Notes under the pieces: generated by a model
The model's input: the letters and a program-made list of their open reading frames with translations, nothing else
Database searches by the model: none
What the model was told of the DNA's origin: nothing
Part shown: positions 1 through 7,609 of the stretch, in pieces
Layout of the letters: each line of letters begins with the position of its first letter
Numbering within the stretch: position 1 is the first letter of the stretch
Virus record (IMG/VR): IMGVR_UViG_3300005537_000022
Span: 1 to 64,000 of that record
Reading direction: 5' to 3' (one strand)
Origin: a virus
DNA: 64,000 nucleotides
Translations under genes and position numbers: made by a program

Positions 1-25
1 CCCAACCGAAGGGACAAGCACCATC

Positions 26-778
26 ATGACCGAAACCACTGGCCGTATCGAGACCGGCGGCCCGGACCGCACCCCGCGCTCGGAGATCACGGGCATCCGC
101 AAGCCGGGCCGGAAGTACGAGCCCGGTCTCGCCCTCGACTTCTCCCCGTCCATGTACTGGTCGGCGCAGAACGAGGACAACGCGGCCGAGGAGTACCCGC
201 ACCCGAACTCGCGGCGCGCGATCCTCGAGGCGTTCCTGCCGCTGTTCATCGTCGCCCTGGCCAAGTGGGATTCCGAGGCGGCGGCCGAGCAGGCGGACGG
301 GGATGACGAGAAGGGCGGCACCATGACCGTCGGGTTCGCCGGGAACCTGATCGACGTCGGGGATCTCAACGAGTCGAACATGGCCCGCAAGCTGGAGCGG
401 GCGTGGGAGGCGGCCCGGGGCGGCACCATGATCGGCCCGGCGATCCGCAGGCTGATCGACAAGTACGACGCCGAGTTCGAGGACGACGACCCGGCTGTCA
501 CCCGCGTCCACGAGATCGCGGTCATCACTGACGGCGAGCCCGAGGACCCGGAGGCGCTGCTGCCCTACCTGAGGGCGGCGAACTCCAGGCGCGTCTACAT
601 CGTCGGCATCCTCGGCCACGGCCCGAAGGCGAAGGCCGCCTACGACCTGTACAAGAAGGCCGCCGACGACAACCAGGCAGCCGACGAGTTCGGCAAGCGG
701 CACGTTCACGTCGTGCTGTTCGACGGCGTGACCAACCCGATGGAAATCGCCGAGGATCTCGTCACCCTCGCGGGCTGA
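26..778 (+). CDS. von Willebrand factor A (vWA) domain protein, 250 aa
   Basis: A metal-ion-dependent adhesion site is visible: DFSPS at residues 38-42 (DxSxS), T134 in GGTMIG, and D169 in ITDGE. Such domains bind proteins through a divalent metal; the partner is unknown. No signal peptide or membrane segment is present, so it is probably cytosolic. The ATG is preceded by a GAAGGGA ribosome site. An acidic linker (residues 85-97) interrupts the fold. A second vWA gene lies at 14497-15162, near the other end of this gene block. Domain confident, role unknown. Confidence 0.8.
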   Translation: MTETTGRIETGGPDRTPRSEITGIRKPGRKYEPGLALDFSPSMYWSAQNEDNAAEEYPHPNSRRAILEAFLPLFIVALAKWDSEAAAEQADGDDEKGGTMTVGFAGNLIDVGDLNESNMARKLERAWEAARGGTMIGPAIRRLIDKYDAEFEDDDPAVTRVHEIAVITDGEPEDPEALLPYLRAANSRRVYIVGILGHGPKAKAAYDLYKKAADDNQAADEFGKRHVHVVLFDGVTNPMEIAEDLVTLAG

Positions 779-796
779 CCCCCGCCCACGCTGATC

Positions 797-837
797 GTCC
801 CGTCTGTCCCGCGAACCCGGGACGGGGCGGACGGGAC
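797..837. terminator. stem-loop between the first two genes
   Basis: GTCCCGTC (797-804) pairs with GACGGGAC (830-837), with further inner pairing. No T-run follows, so it could be a terminator of the GC-rich type or an RNA-processing hairpin. A GATAAC -10-like hexamer at 851-856 follows it and may start a new transcript for the gene at 883. Confidence 0.4.
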
Positions 838-882
838 CCCGGCGAACCCTGATAACCACGATGAATCGATGGGAAACGCACA

Positions 883-1914
883 GTGAGTGAGATTTCGCGG
901 GAACCGGCGGACGTGCCGGGCACCGCCCGAGGAGAACTGATGGCCGCCCGGGTGGTAACGCCCGGCGGCAGGGCGTTCGCGGCGTACACCGAGGTGATCG
1001 TCAGGCAAGGGCGCGGCGGCTACGCCTCCTACGAACTCCTCCACCCCCTTGAGCAGGAGGCATGGGAAGCGGCCGGCGTCGGGGGTGCCGAGGCGTACGG
1101 AGACGACGCGGTCCTGGTCGCCGAGCGGGACGCCGCCGTGGCGGAAGCACGGCGCCTCCGCGAGCTGCTCAACGAGGCCCGCATCGCCGACCCCGACGAC
1201 GACGGCCCCCTTGAGGACGCCGCCTCTCTCCACGAGGACCCGTCTGCCGATCCGTTCGCGGACGCGGACCCGCAAGCGGACGCCGAGGAATGCCTGAACG
1301 CCATCATCGAGATCCTGGCTCTCTTCGACGACGACCCGCAGATGACCGGAGAGCTCCTGTCGCCCCACCGGGACCAGACCGCTGAGAGTTCCGCGCTCAT
1401 CACCATCCGCGAGATCGGCCGCCGGGTACTGGAGGGCCGCTCGTCCAGCCTGGGCGGCCTCGCCGACAGCCTCGACCGCCAGGCCGCAGCGCTCGGCGGG
1501 TGCGCCCGGCAGCTCCGCGCGGAACTGGGACGGCAAGCCGCGATGGACGTCGTAGCCGCCCGCGAGTCAGAGATCCCCGTCCGCCTCGTCCAGCTCTGGC
1601 TCTGCGACCCGTGCATTGACGGCAACGGCCAGGAATGCCACACGCCCGGCTGCTCGCTGTGGCTCAACCGGCCGCCCAGCCGCGCCATCCGCGACGGCGT
1701 GGGCGTGACCATCCTCGCCGCCGCGCCGGAACCGCACGCGTCGCCCGACGATCAGCAGCGCTACATCGAGAAGCTCCACGACCTGCTCCGCGACATGTTC
1801 CAGTCGCTGCCGGATACGGCAGACGAGCAGGAGTGGCGCGACCGGGCGGGGGCGCTCAGCGTCTGCGACCTCGACGGCCAGCCGTACCGCGCGTACACCG
1901 AGGACGACCTGTGA
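883..1914 (+). CDS. hypothetical protein with PGxAxYE-type module and Cys cluster, 343 aa
   Basis: Function not recognised. The N-terminus carries a module (GGRAFAAYTEV ... ELLHPLEQEAWEAAG) resembling those in the genes at 2084 and 2638. A coiled-coil-like segment follows at about residues 80-110. Near residues 235-255 lies the Cys cluster CDPCIDGNGQECHTPGCSLW, a likely zinc knuckle that recurs in shortened form in the next gene. The GTG start has only a weak GGGAAA ribosome site. Its stop overlaps the next start by 4 bases, so the genes are probably translationally coupled. Confidence 0.7.
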   Translation: MSEISREPADVPGTARGELMAARVVTPGGRAFAAYTEVIVRQGRGGYASYELLHPLEQEAWEAAGVGGAEAYGDDAVLVAERDAAVAEARRLRELLNEARIADPDDDGPLEDAASLHEDPSADPFADADPQADAEECLNAIIEILALFDDDPQMTGELLSPHRDQTAESSALITIREIGRRVLEGRSSSLGGLADSLDRQAAALGGCARQLRAELGRQAAMDVVAARESEIPVRLVQLWLCDPCIDGNGQECHTPGCSLWLNRPPSRAIRDGVGVTILAAAPEPHASPDDQQRYIEKLHDLLRDMFQSLPDTADEQEWRDRAGALSVCDLDGQPYRAYTEDDL

Positions 1915-2087
1915 ACGCCGCGACGCCAGCGCAGGCGGACGAGATCTTCCCCTGCTGCCAGCACTGCATCGACGGGGACGGGATGCTGCCCTGCGTCGAG
2001 GTTCACGACGAGCCGTGCGGCACCGGCGACTGCGGCCTGGTTACCGACACCGAACTGGCCCGGTGGCGGAAGGGACTCCAGCTGTGA
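1911..2087 (+). CDS. small Cys-rich protein, 58 aa
   Basis: Starts MNAATPAQADEIF and carries CCQHCIDGDGMLPC followed by CGTGDC, closely matching the Cys cluster of the preceding protein; zinc binding is likely. The GTG overlaps the previous stop by 4 bases (GTGA) and its own stop overlaps the next start in the same way. It may be a duplicated, shortened copy of the neighbour's C-terminal module. Function unknown. Confidence 0.65.
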   Translation: MNAATPAQADEIFPCCQHCIDGDGMLPCVEVHDEPCGTGDCGLVTDTELARWRKGLQL

Positions 2088-2638
2088 CCGCCGTGACGCC
2101 AGGGCAGGCGGCGTACGAGGCTGCCGTCCGCGTCATGCTCGACGGCGAGCCTGACACATCCGGTGAAGGCCCGGACTTCGCGTGGAACGCGATCGGCAAC
2201 CATGAGCGCCGGAGCTGGGAAGCCGCCGCGCAGGCCGTCGCCGCGCCGCTTGAACGCGAGCTGGCCGCGCTCCGCGAGCTGCTCGACGAGATCGGCGTCA
2301 TGGCGGCCAACGCGCCCGAGGACGGCGACTCGTACGGGCTCCTTGAGGAGATCGCCATGCGGATCGCGGCAGCCGGCGTGCCGGACACCACGCCGATCGA
2401 TGAATGGCCCGACCCGGAGAACCCCGTCACCGGCCGCACGCCCGGAGACGTGATCTGGGTCACTCCGGGCGACGGCACCCCCATCGGCGGCCTCCTGGCC
2501 CACGTCGGCATACGGCCGAATCCCGCGCCCGAACAGGAACGCGAGGACGCAGAAGCCGGCCAGTGCCCGCTGTGCGAGGCGCCGCTCAACCGGGACGGAA
2601 GCTGCTCGCGGTCGTGCGCAGGCGTGGGGGACGGGTGA
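2084..2638 (+). CDS. hypothetical protein with PGQAAYEA module and C-terminal zinc motif, 184 aa
   Basis: Residues 5-55 form a module PGQAAYEAAV ... RRSWEAAAQAVA that also appears in neighbours. A helical segment LERELAALRELLDEIG follows, and the C-terminus has CPLCEAPLNRDGSCSRSC, a likely zinc ribbon. The GTG start overlaps the previous stop by 4 bases. The module arrangement suggests a family built by duplication. Function not recognised. Confidence 0.65.
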   Translation: MTAVTPGQAAYEAAVRVMLDGEPDTSGEGPDFAWNAIGNHERRSWEAAAQAVAAPLERELAALRELLDEIGVMAANAPEDGDSYGLLEEIAMRIAAAGVPDTTPIDEWPDPENPVTGRTPGDVIWVTPGDGTPIGGLLAHVGIRPNPAPEQEREDAEAGQCPLCEAPLNRDGSCSRSCAGVGDG

Positions 2639-3375
2639 TGAACGCCACGACGCCAGGGCGGGCGCTCTACGAGGTCATCGCCGCGCGCTTCACCGACGAA
2701 CTGGACACGTGGGTCGACTGGGACGAGCTCGAAGACCACGCCCGCACGATCTACGAAGACGCCGCCCAGGCCGCCATCGCCGCGCAGCAGCCGCAGGCCC
2801 GGTCGGGGCAGGCGGTCTACGAGATATGGCGCGCCGCTATCCCCGACTGGGTGTGCAACGTGCCCGGCGGCCCGTGGGAAGGCCTGCCGGAAACGGTCCG
2901 GGCCGGATTCAATGCCATCGCCGCGCAGATCGAAGCGGCCGGCCAGGTCGTCCGCGACATCCTCGAATCCCTCTGCCGGCGTGACGGACTGCCCCTGGAG
3001 AGCGCCGTCGTACCCGGCGAGCCTGCCGGGAACTACGAACTCGCCGGGCGGCTCGGCATCGGCCACGTCTTCGGCCTGCCAGGCGAAGCGCCAGCCTCCC
3101 CGCAGCCCGCGCCCGAGCTAGCCGCCGCGATGGCGCCAATGCCGAAGTGGGACGACCTGTCATACCAGGACAAGCTCATGCTCGCCGCGCTAGGCGATAC
3201 GCAGCCGCAGGCCGCGCCCGAACTGGCCGCCGCACCGCCCGACCTCCGCACCGCCTGGCGGCTGGCTGACGAGCGCCTCGCCCTGCTCAGCGAGATCCTC
3301 GGCCACCCCGGCATCGGCCAGGTACCCGCCGGGCTCCGCGCCAAGTGGCACGAGCGTGCCGGGCTGCCGTCATGA
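2638..3375 (+). CDS. hypothetical protein with two tandem PGxAxYE modules, 245 aa
   Basis: Two copies of the local module are visible: PGRALYEVIAARF ... IYEDAAQAAIA (residues 6-48) and SGQAVYEIWRAAI ... FNAIAAQIEAA (about 56-100). The remainder is Ala/Pro-rich with repeated PQ(P)APELAAA segments near residues 160-170 and 190-200. The ATG overlaps the previous stop by one base (TGATG). No catalytic motif is recognised. Probably a soluble accessory protein of the early operon. Confidence 0.65.
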   Translation: MNATTPGRALYEVIAARFTDELDTWVDWDELEDHARTIYEDAAQAAIAAQQPQARSGQAVYEIWRAAIPDWVCNVPGGPWEGLPETVRAGFNAIAAQIEAAGQVVRDILESLCRRDGLPLESAVVPGEPAGNYELAGRLGIGHVFGLPGEAPASPQPAPELAAAMAPMPKWDDLSYQDKLMLAALGDTQPQAAPELAAAPPDLRTAWRLADERLALLSEILGHPGIGQVPAGLRAKWHERAGLPS

Positions 3376-3767
3376 CCGCAGCACCCGGCCCACCCCCGTA
3401 CACCGCCGTGCAGATCGCGCAGGTCTGCCACGAGGCCAACCGTGCGATGCAGCTCGTCAACGGCGACCCGTTCCCGTCGCTCCCCTGGGAAGAGGAGGAC
3501 GAGGAGACGCGCGAGTTCGCGACGGCGGCGGTCGGGTTCGCGATGCGGGGCGGCACGCCCGAAGAGCAGTTCCGCGAGTGGTCCCGTGCCAAGGCTGACG
3601 GCGGCTGGACGCACGGCCCGGTCAAGGACCCGGACGCTAAGACGCACCCGAGCCTGGTCCCCGACTATGCGGCGCTTCCGGCGTGCGAGCGGGCGAAGGA
3701 CGCCGTGTTCGCCGCGGTGGTGCGGGCGATGACGGACGGGCGCGAGGCGGACGGCGGCACGCCATGA
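3372..3767 (+). CDS. RyR-domain protein, 131 aa
   Basis: Residues 64-120 match the RyR repeat pattern: a Trp (REW), then GWTHGPVKDPDAKTHPSLVP and a following LPACERAKD segment. RyR repeats are named from ryanodine receptors but also occur in bacterial and phage proteins, where they probably bind a ligand; their phage role is not established. The N-terminus (PPYTAVQIAQVCHEANRAM) resembles the local PGxAxYE module. ATGA overlaps with both neighbours indicate operon translation. Domain call fairly confident, function unknown. Confidence 0.7.
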   Translation: MTAAPGPPPYTAVQIAQVCHEANRAMQLVNGDPFPSLPWEEEDEETREFATAAVGFAMRGGTPEEQFREWSRAKADGGWTHGPVKDPDAKTHPSLVPDYAALPACERAKDAVFAAVVRAMTDGREADGGTP

Positions 3768-3988
3768 TGGGCACCCAGTGCGACACGTGCCGGACGTTCG
3801 AGCCCGGCACCCCGAACGGGTGGCTGGTCCTGGTCCAGGTCCAGCCCGTCACGTCGCCGTTCGCGGCCATGATCGGGGGCGGGGGCGGCGGCAATGCCGA
3901 GCCGGTGGCGACGTTCTGCTCGCCGAAGTGCGCCGCCGATTACTGCTACGTCCTGGCGTCGGCGGGAAGCACCGGAAGCCCGCCGTGA
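3764..3988 (+). CDS. small zinc-finger-like protein, 74 aa
   Basis: CDTC near the N-terminus and CSPKCAADYC near the C-terminus form two Cys pairs around a Gly-rich loop (IGGGGGGN), the pattern of a small zinc ribbon. Two adjacent ATGs (3764 and 3767) are possible starts; the first gives the usual ATGA overlap with the gene before. Function unknown. Confidence 0.6.
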   Translation: MMGTQCDTCRTFEPGTPNGWLVLVQVQPVTSPFAAMIGGGGGGNAEPVATFCSPKCAADYCYVLASAGSTGSPP

Positions 3989-4251
3989 ACGACCTGAAGG
4001 CGGCGACAGAGCCCTGCATCCACGACCTTGACCCTGCGTGGTGCGCGGTGTGCAACGGGGCCGACAAGCGGGCGCAGGCGGAGAGCGGCGAATACGGGCA
4101 CGGTGACGGGCCGGATGCCCGTGGCCCGTGGTTCGCCGCCCGGTACCCCGGTCACTGCGGCGGCTGCCTGGAGCGCGTCGAGCCCGGCGACATGATCCGC
4201 GCTGACGGAGACGGCGGCTACCTGTGCCTGGATTGCGGCGAGGGATCATGA
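3985..4251 (+). CDS. small Cys-pair (zinc ribbon) protein, 88 aa
   Basis: Four Cys pairs or groups are seen: CIHDLDPAWCAVC, then CGGC and CLDC. The segment RYPGHCGGCLERVEPGDMI is a pattern common in actinophage zinc-ribbon proteins that bind nucleic acid or act as adaptors. The GTG overlaps the previous stop (GTGA). It is the last gene of the first rightward block before the leftward HTH gene. Confidence 0.6.
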   Translation: MNDLKAATEPCIHDLDPAWCAVCNGADKRAQAESGEYGHGDGPDARGPWFAARYPGHCGGCLERVEPGDMIRADGDGGYLCLDCGEGS

Positions 4252-4283
4252 CCGGGCCGAGGGGTGCCGGTCAAATGACGGGC

Positions 4284-4493
4284 TCAGGACTCGCTGCGCT
4301 CGATCGATTTGATGATCGCGTCAACCGTCGTTCCCTTGGCGCCGAGTCTCGCGGCGATGCGGTACTTGGTCCAGCCTGCATCCAGGGCACGCTTAACGGC
4401 CTTCTGCCGCCTGAGCTGTATCTCGCGAATCAGGGGCATCGCCGCCTGTGCTTCGTCGAGCTCGCGCCCGATCTCCTCGTTGACGTCTTCCAT
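4284..4493 (-). CDS. small HTH DNA-binding protein, probable autoregulator, 69 aa
   Basis: The second half (AGWTKYRIAARLGAKGTTVDAI) has the spacing of a homeodomain-like helix-turn-helix; the first half is a charged helix suited to dimer formation. It is the only leftward gene in the left arm. It faces three 18-bp inverted-repeat units at 4504-4557 that cover both divergent promoters, so it probably represses itself and the gene at 4568. A -10-like TAGACT (minus strand, 4506-4501) would start the RNA at 4494, one base before the ATG, so the mRNA is probably leaderless. Binding is inferred. Confidence 0.7.
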   Translation of the reverse strand: MEDVNEEIGRELDEAQAAMPLIREIQLRRQKAVKRALDAGWTKYRIAARLGAKGTTVDAIIKSIERSES

Positions 4494-4503
4494 GACGGCG
4501 AGT

Positions 4504-4557
4504 CTACATCAGCGGATGTAGCTACACCGATTGACGTAGCTACACATGTGGGTGTAG
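4504..4557. promoter_or_regulatory. three tandem 18-bp operator units
   Basis: Units at 4504-4521, 4522-4539 and 4540-4557 each begin CTACA and end GTAG: CTACATCAGCGGATGTAG, CTACACCGATTGACGTAG, CTACACATGTGGGTGTAG. Each is itself an inverted repeat, and unit junctions make GTAGCTAC palindromes. The array fills most of the 74-base gap between divergent genes and ends inside both -10 elements. It is probably the binding array of the adjacent HTH protein. Confidence 0.75.
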
Positions 4558-4561
4558 TGTT
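4531..4561 (+). promoter_or_regulatory. promoter for the SWIM-protein gene, probably leaderless
   Basis: TTGACG (4531-4536) and TAGTGT (4556-4561) are -35/-10 candidates 19 bases apart. A start seven bases after the -10 falls exactly on the A of the ATG at 4568. No ribosome-binding site precedes that ATG, which fits a leaderless transcript. Operator units overlap both elements. Confidence 0.55.
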
Positions 4562-4567
4562 TCACTC

Positions 4568-4978
4568 ATGAGCAACGACGCGACCACCGCCAGCAGCGAA
4601 ACCGGGCACCGCTGCCTGGCCTGCGGCCGGAAGCTGACCGTCACCACGGCCCCCTACGGCCCGGCCTGCGCCCGCAAGATCCGCCAGGCAGCCGCCCGCG
4701 TCACCGCAGGCTGCACCGCCGCGCAGCGCGACGACGCGGCCGAGCTGATCGCAGACGGCGGGATCGTCCCCGTCCGCGAGACGGCGAAGAACGGGACGCT
4801 CTACCAGACGGTCAGCAGCGGCGGCACCGAGGTTCACCTGACCACGGTGAACGGGTGCAACTGCACGGCAGGGCTTCGCGGCAGGCACTGCTACCACGTT
4901 CTCGCCGCCCGCATCCTCCGCGCCGCGAACCGCCGCCCCGCGACCGCGAAGCGCAACGACTACGTGAAGGCGGCCTGA
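4568..4978 (+). CDS. SWIM zinc-finger protein with N-terminal zinc ribbon, 136 aa
   Basis: The N-terminus has CLACGRKLTVTTAPYGPACARK, a DUF6011-like zinc ribbon. The C-terminal half has CNCTAGLRGRHCYHVLAARI, the CxCx(n)CxH SWIM motif used in DNA or protein binding. The C-terminus is basic. It is the first gene after the operator array and probably the main target of the adjacent repressor. It may be a nucleic-acid-binding regulator; the target is unknown. Confidence 0.7.
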   Translation: MSNDATTASSETGHRCLACGRKLTVTTAPYGPACARKIRQAAARVTAGCTAAQRDDAAELIADGGIVPVRETAKNGTLYQTVSSGGTEVHLTTVNGCNCTAGLRGRHCYHVLAARILRAANRRPATAKRNDYVKAA

Positions 4979-4979
4979 C

Positions 4980-5303
4980 ATGCCCACATGCAAGTTCGCA
5001 GGCATGACCGACGACGCCGAAACCATCACCCGTCTCCGTGCCGCCATGGCGGGAGAGACCCCGCTTGAGCAGCTAGACGAGCACCTGATCCCCGAAGGAG
5101 CGCACTGGACCCCTGAAGGCCCGCACGGGGAACTGTGGGCGGTCCGCTGGTACTCCGCGACAGGGATCGTGGAGGCGCGAGGCTACCCGCACGGGAGCGG
5201 GGAGTTCCACGGGAAGGCGGCAGACCTGCAAGCGGCGAGGCGGGAAGCGCTCAGGATCGCCGGACTAATCAGCAACGGACAGACCGGGGAGGACGGCCAA
5301 TGA
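4980..5303 (+). CDS. hypothetical protein, 107 aa
   Basis: ATG one base after the previous stop. The middle (GELWAVRWYSATGIVEARG ... EFHGKAADLQAARREALRIAGLI) reads as a small alpha/beta domain of a kind often seen in actinophage early regions. No catalytic residues stand out. Its stop overlaps the next ATG. Confidence 0.6.
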   Translation: MPTCKFAGMTDDAETITRLRAAMAGETPLEQLDEHLIPEGAHWTPEGPHGELWAVRWYSATGIVEARGYPHGSGEFHGKAADLQAARREALRIAGLISNGQTGEDGQ

Positions 5304-5434
5304 CCAGCGTCCAGCGCCCCGAGCGCCCGTTCCGCACGATCCCGCTAGGCGAGTCCATGTGGTACCGCGCCGAGTACGGGACTGGCATCCCGGTGACGGA
5401 CGACGCCGGCGACGAGACCGAGGGGGACAACTGA
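5300..5434 (+). CDS. very small hypothetical protein, 44 aa
   Basis: ATGA overlap with the previous gene and tight spacing to the next support translation. The protein starts MTSVQRPERPFRTIP and has an acidic C-terminus. No motif recognised. Confidence 0.5.
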   Translation: MTSVQRPERPFRTIPLGESMWYRAEYGTGIPVTDDAGDETEGDN

Positions 5435-5436
5435 CC

Positions 5437-5814
5437 ATGAGCGACGCAACCGGGGGAATCCTGCTGCGGCCCCGCGAGGTGCTGGAGCGGATCATCACGC
5501 CCGAATCCGAGGGCGAGCGCTGCACCTACTGCAAGAAGCCGATTGCCCAGGGGAGCTTCCACTGGCTGGGCGAGGACGGCCAGCCGCGACGGTCGGACCC
5601 CATGTACGGCGGCCAGATCCAGAGCTTCCGGGACTGGCGGCACGCGGACGGCACGCCCGGCCACGGGCAGGACGGGCACCTGGTCCTGCGCGACAGCCAC
5701 CGCTGCCCGCAGTGCAGGGAGTTCGACACGATCACCCGCCGGGACACCGGCTACGGCACCGACAGCGCCTGCACCGCGTGCGGGTGGAGCAAGTACTACG
5801 ACAGGGGCGACTGA
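5437..5814 (+). CDS. zinc-ribbon protein, 125 aa
   Basis: Three Cys pairs: CTYCKKPI (about residues 29-36), CPQCREF and CTACGWSKY near the C-terminus. The last pattern is typical of a zinc ribbon. The ATG is three bases after the previous stop (TGACCATG). Function unknown; perhaps nucleic-acid binding. Confidence 0.6.
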   Translation: MSDATGGILLRPREVLERIITPESEGERCTYCKKPIAQGSFHWLGEDGQPRRSDPMYGGQIQSFRDWRHADGTPGHGQDGHLVLRDSHRCPQCREFDTITRRDTGYGTDSACTACGWSKYYDRGD

Positions 5815-5816
5815 CC

Positions 5817-6047
5817 ATGGCGAACACCACGACGCCGGCCAGGATCCACGCGGCGGTCACCGCCGCGCTCGCGGACCGCGCGGCCGGGCAGCGGAAGATC
5901 GCCGCCGGCCACGGGATGACCGGCCCGGCGTACGCCGGCACTCGCGAGGCACTGCGCGCCGAGGCGCGGCTGTGCGAAGACCTTCAGCGCATCCTCGGTC
6001 ACGTCACCCCGGAGGCGCTGGCATCGGTACTGGAGGCGCGGCCGTGA
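5817..6047 (+). CDS. small helical protein, 76 aa
   Basis: Starts MANTTTPARIHAAVTAALADRA; predicted largely alpha-helical from its Ala/Arg/Glu pattern. It follows the zinc-ribbon gene after a TGACC spacer and overlaps the next GTG by 4 bases. No known motif. Confidence 0.6.
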   Translation: MANTTTPARIHAAVTAALADRAAGQRKIAAGHGMTGPAYAGTREALRAEARLCEDLQRILGHVTPEALASVLEARP

Positions 6048-6319
6048 GCCGGTCATCGGAACTTCTCAAGGCCGCCGCCGAGGCGCTCGACGACGGGCGC
6101 GACCCGCTCAACAGCGCCTTCCTGGACGAGCACGGCGTGACGCTCGACGAGTGCTACGACCTCGCCGAATCGCTGGCCATGGGTGGCCGCCTGATCGCGT
6201 GGGCGATGGAAAACCCTGTGCAGGCTGCCGCGTTCGCCGCGAACGGCTCGGCCGGGATGGCGATGGACGCGTTGACCAGGGCAATGGCCAAGATCAACTT
6301 GAGCGCGAAGGGGGACTGA
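6044..6319 (+). CDS. small hypothetical protein, 91 aa
   Basis: Begins VSRSSELLKAAAEALDDGRD and continues through HGVTLDECYDLAESLA; helical with no catalytic signature. The pattern LLxxAAxxLxxGxDP recurs in phage small proteins of unknown function. The GTG overlaps the previous stop by 4 bases. Confidence 0.6.
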   Translation: MSRSSELLKAAAEALDDGRDPLNSAFLDEHGVTLDECYDLAESLAMGGRLIAWAMENPVQAAAFAANGSAGMAMDALTRAMAKINLSAKGD

Positions 6320-6320
6320 C

Positions 6321-6650
6321 GTGCCGACCACGTTCACGATGTCCGCGCCGGCCGCAAGCCGCCCCCAGGCCCCGAAGCCGAAGGTCACCCTCGCCCCGGT
6401 CAGGAAGACCCGCATGGTGGGCGGCGTCTGCTGGGGTGCTGAAACGACTGACGGCGAGTGGGGCATGGACCGCCTGGAGGACACGGGGACGACGTGGGAG
6501 GTCACCCACAAGCCGACCAGGAAGGTCGTCGCGGACTTCCTCGGCTCCCTCCACCAGTGCCGCGCCTACGTGGGCTCGGGCGACGCACAGGATGCCCTGG
6601 AGCGCCTCCGGGCGCACGACGGCAGCGAAAGGACGGTGCCCGGTGAGTAG
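6321..6650 (+). CDS. hypothetical protein, 109 aa
   Basis: Pro/Lys-rich N-terminus, then a compact beta-rich segment (WGMDRLEDTGTTWEVTHKPT). The GTG lies one base after the previous stop. It overlaps the next gene by 8 bases. Function unknown. Confidence 0.55.
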   Translation: MPTTFTMSAPAASRPQAPKPKVTLAPVRKTRMVGGVCWGAETTDGEWGMDRLEDTGTTWEVTHKPTRKVVADFLGSLHQCRAYVGSGDAQDALERLRAHDGSERTVPGE

Positions 6651-7119
6651 CTACACGCGCGTCGGCGAAGGCAAGGACGAGTTCGGCCGCCCGTGGAAGG
6701 TGTTCAAGCTCGGCGATGACGGCCTGGTCATCGACACCCGAACGGAGCTGGTGCTCGACGGTGCCGAGCGCGACCGCTTCGCCGAGGCCGTCGCCCGCGC
6801 GGTGACGCCGGGGCATGTGCCGCCGGCGGCCGGGAGTGACGAGTCCCCCGTGATCGAGGGCACCGTCACGCCGGAAGACGAGGCGTGCCCCTTCTGCAGG
6901 CCTGACGAGAACGGCACCCCCTGGCCGTGCGTGCTCGGCATGGCCCACAACAACCAGGGCCCGGACTACGACCCGCAGGAGACGGTGCACAGGGACCAGT
7001 CCGGCACCGAGTGGCGCGTCGCCCGCTGCCAGGACCCGGCCGCCCACGGCATGCCGCACTGCTGGTGCGCGATCCCCGGGCACCACAAGCCGATCGAGCG
7101 TGATGAGGAGACAGCCTGA
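6643..7119 (+). CDS. Cys-rich hypothetical protein, 158 aa
   Basis: The N-terminal 50 residues look like a small beta-fold (GEGKDEFGRPWKVFKLGDD). The C-terminal half has CPFCRPDENGTPWPC and CQDPAAHGMPHCWC, two likely zinc-binding knuckles of a kind also seen in other proteins of this block. The GTG is inside the previous gene; the stop overlaps the next ATG (TGATG). Confidence 0.6.
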   Translation: MSSYTRVGEGKDEFGRPWKVFKLGDDGLVIDTRTELVLDGAERDRFAEAVARAVTPGHVPPAAGSDESPVIEGTVTPEDEACPFCRPDENGTPWPCVLGMAHNNQGPDYDPQETVHRDQSGTEWRVARCQDPAAHGMPHCWCAIPGHHKPIERDEETA

Positions 7120-7601
7120 TGGAGATCACCGAGAGCAGTATCGCGCCGGCGCTTGAGGGCCTCTGGGTGTACGCCAGGAACCGGGACGGCACCCACCACG
7201 CCCAGGTCATCGCCGACGAGGACACGGCGGCATCACTGTGGGAGAAACTGGCCGCGCAGAACTTGGCCGCCCCGGTCGCCGCGCCCGGGAGCGGCGACCT
7301 GGAACGCGCCTACGTCATCAACGGCGACGACCTGCGCATCGCGCTCAGCGGGCGCAACGGGAGCCCGCCGCTCGTCCCCAACCCCCGCGACGTCGCCGCG
7401 TACATCCTCGACTGGATCGCGCGCCCCCTCGACGCGAAGCCCGGCGGCGCGGTCGACGCGCACATCTGCTGCGATCACGCCGCCGCCGACCCGGAGGTGT
7501 CGTTCCTCGCCGGCGTCGTCCGGGCCCTCGACGAGATGGGCGACCTCGCCGTCGCCCGCGTCATGGCCTACCTGTCCGACCGCTACCCGGCCGACAACTG
7601 A
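7119..7601 (+). CDS. hypothetical protein, 160 aa
   Basis: Starts MEITESSIAPALEGLWVYARN. It contains HICCDHAAADPEVSF and a helical C-terminus. No recognisable catalytic motif. The ATG overlaps the preceding stop by one base. Confidence 0.6.
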   Translation: MEITESSIAPALEGLWVYARNRDGTHHAQVIADEDTAASLWEKLAAQNLAAPVAAPGSGDLERAYVINGDDLRIALSGRNGSPPLVPNPRDVAAYILDWIARPLDAKPGGAVDAHICCDHAAADPEVSFLAGVVRALDEMGDLAVARVMAYLSDRYPADN

Positions 7602-7609
7602 GGCCCCCG

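Noticed and set aside
4248-4571. Rightward ORF with an ATGA overlap to the preceding gene
   Set aside because: It runs antisense through the whole HTH gene and the operator array; its protein has no recognisable pattern, whereas the leftward frame gives a clear HTH.
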